A DNA stretch of 64,000 nucleotides from Clarkia xantiana subsp. parviflora. Lineage: Eukaryota > Streptophyta > Magnoliopsida > Myrtales > Onagraceae. Location of the stretch: positions 3,736,322 to 3,800,321 of the forward strand of contig JAPTYO010000027.1 in NCBI GenBank assembly GCA_036873135.1. The letters run 5' to 3'. The position numbers were made by a program, and so were the translations under genes. Numbering within the stretch: position 1 is the first letter of the stretch; every line of letters begins with the position of its first letter. Below, in pieces: positions 20,351 to 29,905 of the stretch. The notes below the pieces were generated by a model. It was not told the DNA's origin and made no database searches. It saw nothing but the letters and a program-made list of their open reading frames with translations.

Positions 20351-21900
20351 ATTTAAAAAAAATCAAAGTGTCATTCGTTTTTATACGAGGCGTATTACAC
20401 TTTTTCGACAAGATCGTCTCAACATTCGTATGAGCAAGCGTTTAAAAAATGAGAGTTTTGATGCTAATTTTCGAGAAAATAGTTTAAATGTGCAATTGAG
20501 TGCGACCATTCGAGTTTAAACAAAGGACAATAAAATCTTTTTGAAAAAAACTTTGTTTTGAACATCTGTCCTGCGTTCGAGTCAGATAGTGCAATCAGCG
20601 AACTCCATGCTAGTGCAAAACACCTTGGATCATAAATTTTGATTCTTTCTAAAATGTAATCAAAATTATGAAATGAATGACATTAGAAGTTTTCCGAAAA
20701 ATCATGCATGACTCATTTGATTCTTTATACTAACTTTCGTGACTGTTCTTTTCAGGTACCCTTGGATAGGTATGTTGTACATACAAGTGGTGTCAGGCAA
20801 ATGGGGCAACATAAACATGCAGTCATCCAGTTACGCGAAGAACAAATTGCGCACTCGGAATATCCGATGCTCAGGTATGATGAATTGTACTTGATTTTTT
20901 CCTTGAGATTTGAGTGTCCCTACTCTTTTTGCAGATCAGACGACCACTTCGACGAGTCGCAGCCACTTGAAATGTGACTGCTTCAAAGAACTCCCATGCC
21001 AAAATTCAACAAACCATGTGTGGAATTCATACGCGTCCCCGAACCAAGCCGTACATCCGTTTTACGGTAAGGTCTAAATCGGTCAGTGGTAACCAAGGGG
21101 CATCTCTCATTGAGATCGGTCATGTCCGGAGATGGGAAAATATCAAGAGATCATCGAGAGTCTCGCGAAGATTCAATGTGTTGATCAATGAACACTTTAG
21201 ATGTCAAGCAAAGAAAACATTATTGTTGGTGTCTTCCATCAGAAGTCCAGGGGCATTTACTTTCCGGCAGATGTTCATGATGGAGCAGGAAAATCAGGAC
21301 ATGCAGTAGGTACAGTCGCATAGCGAGCACATTTCCCCACTAGAAAAAATCCAACACCCAGGTAAGAAAAGTTGTGATCATTTTTATCCACGAAATTTGA
21401 GTTTTTCCTTAATCATTGTGCAGTTCGGATAATCATCCTAATCAAAGCCCCTGAAGGGCACATCTCGTGCGCGGCCCTTTGCTCGCCACGAGCTGTCGAA
21501 TTTATCCCAGATACCTCATGCGATATCTATGCCCAAATTTACCATTTGCGGACTACGGTGCCAAACTCAACACCATCCATGTGTGTTCATCAACCAGACC
21601 ATTCATACAGAATGTGACGAGCCTGACCCGATTGGTGCTAGCTATGGGGCATCCCCAGACGAGATTGAGCAATAGCCGGGGCACTTGAGAAGCCTAGATT
21701 AGAAATCACTGGACATAGGGTACATCCAGGGTGTCGACACGACCGACGTTTAGACTCAATTAACAGAGTCGTTCTCTAGAAGGTTTTTTTTTTCAATCTG
21801 CCATTAGGGGGCATGTACGTAATTGTTGTTGATTATTTTCGTTAAATTTTCGTTTCCAAAAAAAAGAGGCAAAAAAAAAAGCAAGCAAAAAAAAAAAAAC
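20351..21900 (+). other. Element H: low-repeat stretch with exon-like segments
   Basis: Two short open segments, 20708-20977 and 20974-21309, are bounded by sequences that look like introns (GTATGATG...TTTTGCAG at about 20875-20934, and GTAAGAAA...TTGTGCAG at about 21362-21422). The encoded peptides (for example VPLDRYVVHTSGVRQMG) match no family I know. They may be remains of a gene carried by the element, or chance. I do not call a gene. Confidence 0.3.
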
Positions 21901-22460
21901 AAAAAAAAATCATCTTCTTTAGGGTCACAGCCGCCCTTTAATCGGCTACAGGAAAATAAAGAGAGTTTTTATGTAAATTTTGTGAGAGCAGTGAAAAAAT
22001 AGAAGGGTCACAGTTGTCCCTAAATCAACTACAAATAAAAAGGGTCTCAATCGTCCCTAAAACGACTATAAAGAAAGGACCATAGCCACCCTTCAAATGG
22101 CTACAGATAAAGAGCGCTCCTGCAACGTCAAAAGCGGGAAATAGGTGAAAGGGCCACAACCACCCTCCAAACGGCTACAAATAAAAGAGTGACCCCGCAA
22201 ACCCTGTGAAGGCGGGAGAATAAAAAGGGCCACAGCCACCCTTAAAATGGCTACACAAAAAGAATGATCTCGCGAACCCGGTAAAGGCGGGAAAATAAAA
22301 GAAAGGGTCACAGTCGTCCCTCAAACGGCTACAGTCAAAAGAGCGATCTCGAAACATCGATGGCGGATATTAAGTAAAAGGGCCACAACCACCCTCAAAA
22401 TGGTTACATACAAAGAGTGTTTCCCGGATCAGAGACGAGGAATAAAGGGCCACAGCCACC

Positions 22461-22468
22461 CTCCAAAT
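22461..22468. other. Target-site duplication of the MITE, left copy
   Basis: CTCCAAAT precedes the element and is repeated exactly at 22824-22831. An 8-bp duplication is the hallmark of hAT-superfamily transposition. Confidence 0.9.
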
Positions 22469-22823
22469 CAATTTTATCAGAACCGGACCGGACCGGCGGT
22501 CTAACCGGGTTCGGACCGGAACCGGAGGTCCTCCGGGTCCGGTTCAGTCATTTCCGGACAATGTTACTAAACCCGGTTCGATAGCGGTTTTATATCGAAC
22601 CGGCCGGTTTTTTAAGCGAACCGGCCGGTTTTTTACCGAGTTAGTAATTTATCTTAGTGAACCGGTCTATTTTTAAAGAGAACCGGCCGGTTTAAGAGCG
22701 AACCGGCCGGTTTTAGTGAAGAACCACTATGTAACTGAACCGGGCTCGGACCGGGTTCGGACCGGCGAACCGGGAACCGGTGGCCTTGCCGGTCCGATGG
22801 CCGGTCCGGTCCTGATAACACTG
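22469..22823. mobile_element. hAT-type MITE, 355 bp, rich in AACCGGCCGGTT
   Basis: Terminal inverted repeats read CAATTTTATCAGAACCGGACC on the left (first 20 bases plus one) and, on the reverse strand at the right end, CAGTGTTATCAGGACCGGA. They agree at most positions. The perfect 8-bp duplication CTCCAAAT flanks it. The interior has four or five blocks of GAACCGGCCGGTTT separated by short AT-rich spacers and has no ORF, so it needs a transposase from elsewhere. It interrupts the GGGCCACAGCCACCC array and so postdates it. Confidence 0.9.
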
Positions 22824-23299
22824 CTCCAAATGGCTACAATCAAAAGAGCTCCCGCAACATCGAACGGGTGAGAAAAGGGTCACAGTCACCCTCCAAATGG
22901 CTACAAATACTCCCGCATCGAGGCGGAAAATAAAATACGGGTCACAGCCACCGTTTAATCGGCTACCGAATAAAGAGTGCTTCCGCTAGGCTGAAAACCC
23001 GAAAGGGCGACCTAGGCAAAATCAGGAAATGAGAGGCATGGTTGCAAGTTCAGGAATTGCAATCATGGCAAAAGGAGAGAAAATAAAAAGCTGAGGGGCA
23101 CGGTCGGAAATCTCTCAATCGGCCGTGGCAAAAGGAGAGAAAAAAGAGAAATTCTCAACAAAAAAAAAAGAAGAGAGAAAAAGAAAAAAAAATGAAAAAT
23201 GAAAAATGAAAAAGAAAAAAGATCCCGCTAGATTGTCGTGCCGTGCGCAATTTAGGCAAAAATTAGGGACAAACATTCATGCGCAGCACAGCGCCTTCC

Positions 23300-23680
23300 A
23301 AAGTCAACTTCATGACAAGCGGGACGGTTACAGTCTGCTCTCGCGAGTCGCCATCCAAGGATGAGTAGGACTGTTACAGTCTGTTCCTACGAGTCAACTT
23401 CATGACAGGCGGGACGGTTACAGTCTGCTCTCGCAAGTCACCATTCAAGGATAAGTAGGACAGTTACAATTTGTTCCTGCGAGTCAGCTTCATGACAGGC
23501 GGGACGGTTACAGTCTGCTCTCACGAGTTACCATTCAAGGATGAGTATGACAGTTTCAGTCTGTTCATACAAGTCAATTTCACGGCAAACGGGACGGTTA
23601 CAGTCTGTTCTCGCGAGTCATCACTCAAAGGATGAGTAGGACTGTTACAGTCTGTTCCTACAAGTCACAACCGATAATCA
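23300..23680. repeat. 90-bp tandem repeat, four copies
   Basis: CATGACAAGCGGGACGGTTA and variants start at 23311, 23401, 23491 and 23581, exactly 90 bp apart. Each unit has two related halves, GCGGGACGGTTACAGTCTG and AGTAGGACTGTTACAGTCTG, so it arose by doubling of a 45-bp unit. Confidence 0.93.
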
Positions 23681-23749
23681 GGATTTGAAGTTTTCCAGCT
23701 TCCTGAGAGTCAACCCCAACGAACGAAGCCTTAGTATTCAGCCTTCGCA

Positions 23750-24400
23750 AGTCACGCCACTAGAGGCACTTCTCCAACGGACGCCGCTAGAGGCTCTTCT
23801 CCGACATTCGCCGCTAGAGGCATCGCCAAAGGGTCTCCGGTACGGTCTGACGTAGAGGTCTTCCGCCACCAGAGATATCACCAGAGGTTTTCCGGTACGG
23901 CCTGACATAGAGGTCTTCCGTTACCACTCGCCACTAGAGGCATCACCAAAGGTTCTCCGGTACGATCTGACGTAGAGGTCTTTCGCCACCAGAGATATCA
24001 CCAGAGGTTTTCAGTTACGGTCTGACGTAGAGGTTTTTCCGTTACCACTCGCCACTAGAGGCGTCACCAGAGGTTGTTGGTACTGTCTGACGTAGAAGTC
24101 TTCTGTTACCAATCATCACCAAAGGTTTTACTTTATTGCACGCCACTGGAGGCTTTTCCTTGTCGCTCGCCACTGGAGGCAACGTCGATTGAGGTTTTAC
24201 TTTGCTGCACGCCATTGGAGGCTTTACTTTCCCGCACGCCACTGGAGGCTTTACTTTCTGCAATGCCAACGGAGGCACTTCCAACAGAGGCAGCGCCGAC
24301 CGAGGCTTTACTTTTCCGCACGCCACTGGAGGCGTTACTTTTCTGCGCTACCAATGGAGGCACTGTCAACAAGGACACCGCCGACAAAAGTCTAACTTTT
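23750..24400. repeat. GCCACTAGAGGC repeats
   Basis: Two related patterns. From 23750 to 24110 there are units of about 85 bp with TTTTCCGGTACGGTCTGACG and CGCCACTAGAGGCATCACC. From 24140 to 24370 there are units of about 30 bp with CGCACGCCACTGGAGGCTTT. The same family occurs reversed in element I at 58960-59530, which links the two elements. Open frames over it come from the repeat period. Confidence 0.85.
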
Positions 24401-24530
24401 TTCGCATTGTTAATAAAGCCAAAGGCTACCTTGGAGACTTGAAGACGAAAGAAGATATACTTCCTAACCAAAATTAGTGTTTACTCGTCTTTGGACAAAC
24501 CCCCTCGAATGCATTCTACGGGAGTCCGCC

Positions 24531-24545
24531 CAAAGAGGGGCAAAC
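24531..24545 (+). other. Polypurine tract of element H
   Basis: CAAAGAGGGGCAAAC ends next to the LTR start at 24546. The same tract is found reversed beside the LTR of element I at 58797-58812. Confidence 0.85.
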
Positions 24546-25641
24546 TGTAAACACCTAATTTTGGAACGCGCGACACGTATATAACACGTTAAAAATGTTA
24601 TGTGTAACGCGTTTTAAAAAAGGAAGTATCTGGATATAGAAGGTCACGAGGTTGCTAAAAATAGGTTTAGCTCAAATTAGGATAATATATATGCACTAAA
24701 TATTATGTAAAATTCAGAAAAATATATAATATATATTTATGGCAATATTCATAAATATATATTGTGTAATTTTCGGATTTATTGTGTATATTAGAGCAAA
24801 TATGTTGTTTTCCTAATATTAGGGTCTAGACTAGCTATAAAAGGACCCCTTGTCAATGTAAAAACACACAGAAAATTAATTCAGCAATAATAATAATACT
24901 TTTCTAGTAACCTGTGCATTTTTGTCCTGTAGTGTAAAAGCTTTTTTTTTTTTTCTTTTCTTTCCCGTTTTTTTCTTCTTCCGCCGGTGGCAGTCTGTTT
25001 TTTTTTTTTTTTCTGGTGACCGCACCCGCCACCCGATTCTGACCTCCGGCCGCCTGATTGGCCAGCCCACCACCATCCACCCTAGGTGAGCCGTGTGAAG
25101 TTCTTTTTTTATTTTAATTTTTTTATTATTTATTTATTATATTTTTCTGTCATTATTTTTTTATTAGGTAATTTAGATGTAATTGGTTAAATTTAGTTGT
25201 GTGAATTATGTATGTATATGTTAGGTTATGTTTCGATTTAAGCATGTTAGATAATTTTAGTATTTTAGATTTCATTCTAAATAAGAGTTGTAGATAACAA
25301 TTTATTTTTAGACTTAGATAATATTTTGCACATGATAGAAATTTAATTAAATCTTGGCATCGTTAGATTAATTTGTGACATGTGTTCAAATAGTGAAATT
25401 GGCAAATTTTTAAAATGAGTACCGAAAGGGCGTGATTAATTCCATGAGTTTTAATTCGTAATAGAACCCCCGAACTCGTATTTCTGATCGTAGACCGATT
25501 TAATACCTAGTTGTTTAATTAGTTATTCGCTTAGGTAATTTAGGATTCTAGTTAGCCTAATAATTAACTAGTGGCGACTCTTTTCAAAGTCCACTTTTTC
25601 AAAACGTAATTCGTCGTAGGTCAGATTTTTAGGGTCCGACA
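24546..25641 (+). repeat. 3' LTR of element H (1096 bp)
   Basis: Runs from TGTAAACACC to GGGTCCGACA, with TATAAAAGGA at about 24837. It contains T-rich tracts (24943-24973 and 24999-25012) around a GC-rich CCGCCGGTGGCAG segment. The 3' end is complete, unlike the 5' copy. The LTR also occurs reversed at 57239-58796 and 63675-64000. Confidence 0.93.
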
Positions 25642-26018
25642 AATCTTCAGGAGGATCCGTGCGTGTATTATAAGACTTCCGGTTCTAAGTATGTCATCTT
25701 AACCTTATACGTGGACGACATACTAATTGCCGCGAACGATGTGAGTTTTATGAACAAGTCAAAGTCATGGTTTGCATCTGTATTTGAGATGAAAGACATG
25801 GTAGAGGCCACATACATCTTGGGCATTAAAATTGCTAGAGATCGTGCTGCCCGGAAATTATGTCTGTCTCAAGAAGCCTATATTAACAAGTTGTTGAAAA
25901 GGTTCAGATTACAGGATGCCAAACCCGTGGATACGCCGGTGGTGTTTGGGTGCGCACTGTCAAAACATGACGGCCCCAAGAACCTGGCAGAGCGGGAACA
26001 TATGAAGGGTGCATAGTA
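25642..26018 (+). pseudogene. Copia B reverse transcriptase, 3' part
   Basis: Resumes after the right AATCT with YKTSGSKYVILTLYVDDILI, keeping the catalytic YVDD pair. Then follow SKSWFASVFEMKDM, ILGIKIARDRAARKLCLSQE and LSKHDGPKNLAEREH. A TAG at 26014-26016 (GA*YLSLVG) ends the frame where copy A has GAG. Confidence 0.9.
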
Positions 26019-26679
26019 TTTAAGCTTGGTTGGTAGTTTGATGTACGCCATGCAATGCACCCGTCCGGATATCTGTTAAGCCCTGGGCTAGTAGCACGTT
26101 TCCAATCAGATCCTGGCTATCAACATTTAAAGGCTGTAAAACGAATTATTCATTATCTGAAAGGTACTGCCGACTACGTGCTGTGCTATGGGGGCAGGAA
26201 GTTAAATTGACCGGTTATAGTGACGCCGACCTTGGTGGCGATCCGGATGATCATAAGTCCACAACAAAATGAGTGTTTCTCCTTGCTAATGCCACCATTT
26301 CATGGACAAGCAAGAAGCAAACATGTGTCGCACTGTCCATGATGGAATCAGAATTCGTAGCCCTCTCCAAGAACGCACAGGAGGCGGTCTGGCTAAAAAG
26401 GCTTCTTACTGCGCTGCTTGATAAAGATGTCGGGAGTAAACCTGTGAAGGTGTTCTCTGACAGTTAGGCAGCCATTGCGGCAGTAAAGAATCTGAAGTAC
26501 CATAGTAGGACGAAACACATTGATGTGAAATACTTTTATGCTAAATCAATGGTGAAGACAATATAATCACTTTGGAATACTTGTCCACTGATAACATGGT
26601 TGCGGACCCATTAACTAAACCACTACGCAGGGAGATATTCGAAAAGCATGTTAAACAGGTTTGACTGCGTAGGGTTTAA
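26019..26679 (+). pseudogene. Copia B connection domain and RNase H
   Basis: LVGSLMYAMQCTRPDIC, then GYSDADLGGDPDDHKSTT with a frame change near 26200-26270, SWTSKKQTCVALSMMESEFV and SKNAQEAVWLKRLLTALL. TAG at 26464 interrupts SDS*AAIAAVKN (a Gln codon with C to T). A one-base loss near 26550 and a TGA near 26662 follow. It ends LRRV with TAA at 26677. Broken at several places. Confidence 0.88.
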
Positions 26680-27800
26680 AAGTGGCATGTATCTGTGATA
26701 ACATTTTGATAATTGAAAGTTGCATTTTTGAGACGAAAGAATTGTAGTTGAGTTTATGATCTATCGACATCATAATGTTTGAATACATTAGATTTACGGT
26801 CTATAAGCAAAGTTGTAGGAGGACGCAATCTTCTGCCAAAACTATGTCTAATGTGGGCCTTACCTCGTCACACAGCTACGGTCATCTTGCGGTGGAGGGA
26901 GGCCTCTACCAAGCAAGATTGGCTAAGAGTCAGGGGGATAAAATTGATTACGCAAGACGATCATCTAGTCTCGAAGTAACTCGACATGATATTCGTTTTG
27001 CAAATCGCCGTGATGAACATCGTTCGTCATTAATCCACATTCTGAGCCAGATGAGAATCCGCGATAGCATGATTTGACATATCCCATTTCTTTGAACTTA
27101 AACGTTCAGGTATGCTATCGACGCATGCTTCATACTGCGCGTGCCATGTTCGACCACGGGGTCACAGCTTGGTTGTGCTAAATAAGAATCCTCGTGATTC
27201 TAGTGGGCGCAAATTTCTTCAGCTCAAGCGTGTGATTGATCCCGAGAGCCTTATGAAGAGGCACCCGAAGTATCCTCACTGAATCAGAACTCATATCTAA
27301 GGTCAGGCTCAATGTTTGCTTCCCGGCGTACGAGCGTAGTGCTGAACAAAAAGGCCAAGTGACCACGTCTTTAGAAACCGGTTGGGTTTGACTAAGGATA
27401 TGAGCGATAAGGATGGTAATGTTCACCTTTAATTCACCGACTTTTATATTCGCTAGGTGGCCACCAACCGGATATTAGTTGAAGGTTGTGAATATTTGTA
27501 CGGATGACTTGGAGAAGTGTTCCTATGTGGAAAATAGGCAAATGAAGAATTATCTGTTGACCTAGGATACAGCACGACACTATATAAATGTTGTTTATAA
27601 CAGGTTGATTGGAGAAAAGGGAATCAACGTTCCGCGGACGCTACAACACTCCTAACAAATGAGTAGCACGATGCCCGTCGTGTGCGCCGGTCACACGGAA
27701 AACCTCGTATGAACTATTCGGAAGCAAATGACGAGATCAATGGAGTGAAATGTTGATGCAAATTTGGACGACAATATATTAACAGGCACCCTCCCATTCC
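26680..27800 (+). other. Copia B 3' spacer
   Basis: Same 1.1-kb spacer as at 12938-14059, with ACATTTTGATAATTGAAA at its start and CACTCCTAACAAATGAGTAG near its end. No maintained ORF. Confidence 0.7.
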
Positions 27801-27813
27801 GGCGAGTGGGAGC
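27801..27813 (+). other. Copia B polypurine tract
   Basis: GGCGAGTGGGAGC, directly before the LTR start TGTAAGCATATGG. Confidence 0.85.
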
Positions 27814-28407
27814 TGTAAGCATATGGTGATTGGCGCCGTAAATGAAAGCCCATTATACGTATATGTTACCTAAGTTACTTGGGTACATGTCACATTAGGA
27901 AATTGGGCCATACCAAAATCCCAATTGACATGGGAGGCCCAAAATTCGGGCCTCCCTTATACATAGGCCGGCCGAATTACTAGGTGGGGGTAAAGTGGAC
28001 TTTTGTCCACTTTACTCCTCCTATGTACATATGAGGAGTTAGGGGTTTTATTAGAGTTAATCACAATTCCCTTTAAGTCGTGATTTGAGAGAAAACCCTT
28101 CCCCCAGAAACACCCACTTTGGCCGAACCACACAAGACACCAAGGGTGTGTCAATTTGCCTTCGAGCAAACACTCCGGAGATCCGTCCCTTGCCAAGAAT
28201 CGATTGTTGTGGAGAATATACCGCGTAGGGCTTCCTTCACAAGAACCTCTACGGGTGCCGAACGGAGGACCGTGAACTCCCTCCTGCAAGGATCTTGGGA
28301 CTACGGACTATTGTTAAGTTATGTGCGAATTTTCTGCTGCTTAATTTTGATTACTAGCATGTACCATGGTTTTAGTATCCGTAGTGATTACTCCTCGAAA
28401 TCTAACA
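27814..28407 (+). repeat. 3' LTR of copia B (594 bp)
   Basis: TGTAAGCATATGG to AATCTAACA, so both ends are canonical. It aligns with the LTR at 14073-14633 and with the reverse of 53178-53771, including the GGGAGGCCCAAAAT segment. It ends exactly where the pol sequence of gypsy element G begins, so copia inserted into G or was joined to it. Confidence 0.88.
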
Positions 28408-29275
28408 GGCTTATCCCTGGCATATCACTTGGGGACCACGCAAATAGGTCTTTATACTCCCTTAGGAGTGCTGTGATTTCTATCACTTCCTCCTCCGAAA
28501 GTGATGCGCCTATTCGAACCATGTGATCTTGTTCTTCTATCTTAACTTATCGCAACGCATCCAATGGAGTTGGAAGAGCGCGTTCCTTCTTGGGGTCCTT
28601 GTCGATGGATGGGATGTCGTTGTCATCCTCCATGACGTTGTGCTGGAGTGCCGTGATGTAACACTCCTTTGAAAGCTATTGGTCCCCCTTGACTTCCCCA
28701 ATTCCCGTGGGGGCTAGGAATTTTATCTTTGATGTTCTGTTGAGGCTATCATGCCCCATGCATTCATAGCTGTATATCCTAGGATGCCATTGTATGCATC
28801 TAGTTTTTCCACAACTAGGAAAGGTATCTCTATGTGTAGTCGTTTATCACCAGTTCCTAGGGGTGACTGGTAGCTTGATTCTTCCGAACCGGTATTTGAT
28901 ATCCCCGATGAAGCCAACAAGTGGTGAGTGTATCTACTCGATACTCTTCTTCCTTCCCAAGGCGAGGACTATCTCCCTGGTTATTATGCTGGGGGAACTT
29001 CCTGCATCTACCAATATACGCCTGACATCCATGTTGTCTATTTCCATGGTTATGACTAGGGCATCGTCGTGTGGGTACAGTATATGCTCCTTGTCTTTTT
29101 CCGAGAAGTATATGGTGTCCTCCATAGGTTCATCCTCTTGTTGGTGTTTGGGTGGCTGTTGTATGATGTGGGCTACGTATGTTTCCCTTGCGTACGATGT
29201 TTCGCCACCGGCTCCAAAGCCTCCATGTATGACGTATGTGTTTGCCATGTAGCTATTGTTGGTGAGCGAGAGATT
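28408..29275 (-). pseudogene. Element G protease and start of reverse transcriptase
   Basis: Reading on the minus strand: MANTYVIHGGFGAGGETSYA from about 29247, then ILYPHDDALVITMEIDNMDV and the protease block ILVDAGSSPSII near 29010. After a frame change comes YNGILGYTAMNAWG near 28790. A further frame carries EYKDLFAWSPSDMPGI, the conserved start of Tat reverse transcriptases, ending at 28408. DAG replaces the DGG seen in F and E. Frameshifts and stops make it non-functional. Confidence 0.8.
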
Positions 29276-29291
29276 GTTTGTTCGAGTCTCG

Positions 29292-29305
29292 CAGACGGCG
29301 CCAAA
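29292..29305 (-). other. Primer-binding site of element G
   Basis: On the minus strand TGGCGCCGTCTGCG follows the LTR end CCCAACA with a few bases between. It shares TGGCGCCGTCTG with the primer site of element E. The first nine bases match the 3' end of tRNA-Asp, but the rest does not, so the primer is uncertain. Confidence 0.7.
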
Positions 29306-29306
29306 A

Positions 29307-29905
29307 TGTTGGGACATTGATTGGACAGAGAGTCGAGTCCTGGTAAATGCGCTCCGGGTTGCTGATGTAGCGGGTCTTCGCACGTGCTGGGATACGTGCG
29401 TCTTCGAACACCTGCACGAGGGGCAGTACCGCACGCCACGTAGAGGAGGGTGGAATGCGATGAGCCCTCTTTAAAGCTTAAATTAGAATTTGTAGAAAGA
29501 TAAAGTTTAGAGAGAGTTCAGAGCTTCGACGTCAACTTAGTTGTGAAATGAATGATCAAGGTTCTTATTTATTGGAAACCTTGAAATCAGACCGGGTTTT
29601 AAACCGTCCAACGTTGGTTTAATTGTGGAAAAAGTGAACCGGATGTGGACGAGCAAGAAGTTGACGTCGGAGAGTCTGACACGTTTCGTACGCGCGTATA
29701 TAGGAGTCACACGTATCTCAAGACGCAATCTGGAGGTCGGGATTGTTAGACAATCCGGACGAGTCCCACGCTCGGGGTACGCGCGTGCGTATCCCGGGCC
29801 GTTTTGGACTTACGGGTGATTATTTTAGAACCGTTTGGTGGGTTTGACATGTAGGCGAAGTCCGAATAATTATAAAACGAACCGGAATCGGACGTATACC
29901 CATCA
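29307..29905 (-). repeat. 5' LTR of element G (599 bp)
   Basis: On the minus strand it runs TGATGGGTATACGTCC to CCCAACA. A TATA-like CAATAAATAAG lies near 29563-29573. The start resembles the F LTR, so F and G belong to related Tat families. It borders host DNA at 29906. Confidence 0.78.

Larger units (their letters stand above)
21924..23000. repeat. GGGCCACAGCCACCC repeat, about 12 copies, split by a MITE
   Basis: Units of about 35-80 bp begin with AGGGTCACAGCCGCCC or close variants at about 21922, 22006, 22040, 22077, 22150, 22227, 22305, 22379 and 22447. They continue after the MITE at about 22877 and 22939. Each continues with ATGGCTACA, an A-rich piece and CCCGCAA...GGCGGG. The GCGGG and CCCGC pieces could form small hairpins. 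Confidence 0.8.
18083..25641 (+). mobile_element. Element H: large non-coding LTR retroelement (LARD-like)
   Basis: Two closely similar long repeats, both starting TGTAAACACCTAATTTTGG, enclose about 5.5 kb without any recognisable protein domain. A polypurine tract AAAGAGGGGCAAAC precedes the right LTR, and AATCT flanks the whole. The interior consists of successive families of degenerate tandem repeats, with a MITE inserted at 22469-22823. Lack of gag and pol makes it a large retrotransposon derivative that must move with borrowed proteins. A minus-strand relative (I) lies at 57239-64000. Confidence 0.9.
14635..28407 (+). mobile_element. Copia copy B, interrupted by element H
   Basis: Primer site, gag, a non-coding segment, the pre-RT linker, reverse transcriptase, RNase H, spacer, polypurine tract and 3' LTR, in normal copia order. 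Element H (18083-25641) splits the reverse transcriptase and is flanked by the 5-bp duplication AATCT. Without H the element would be about 6.2 kb from its primer site. No protease or integrase catalytic core was found between gag and the linker. Confidence 0.85.
28408..29905 (-). mobile_element. Element G: minus-strand Tat-type gypsy fragment, gag missing
   Basis: From right to left on the minus strand: a complete LTR (29905-29307), a primer-binding site, a short leader, then immediately the gag-protease linker, protease and the first part of reverse transcriptase, cut off at 28408 by the copia LTR. Capsid and zinc knuckle are absent. The rest of pol and the other LTR are not in the window. 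Confidence 0.8.

Noticed and set aside
22469..22823. GC-rich palindromic block as a possible regulatory island or tRNA-like structure
   Set aside because: The 8-bp duplication and inverted termini explain it as a MITE; no tRNA boxes are present.
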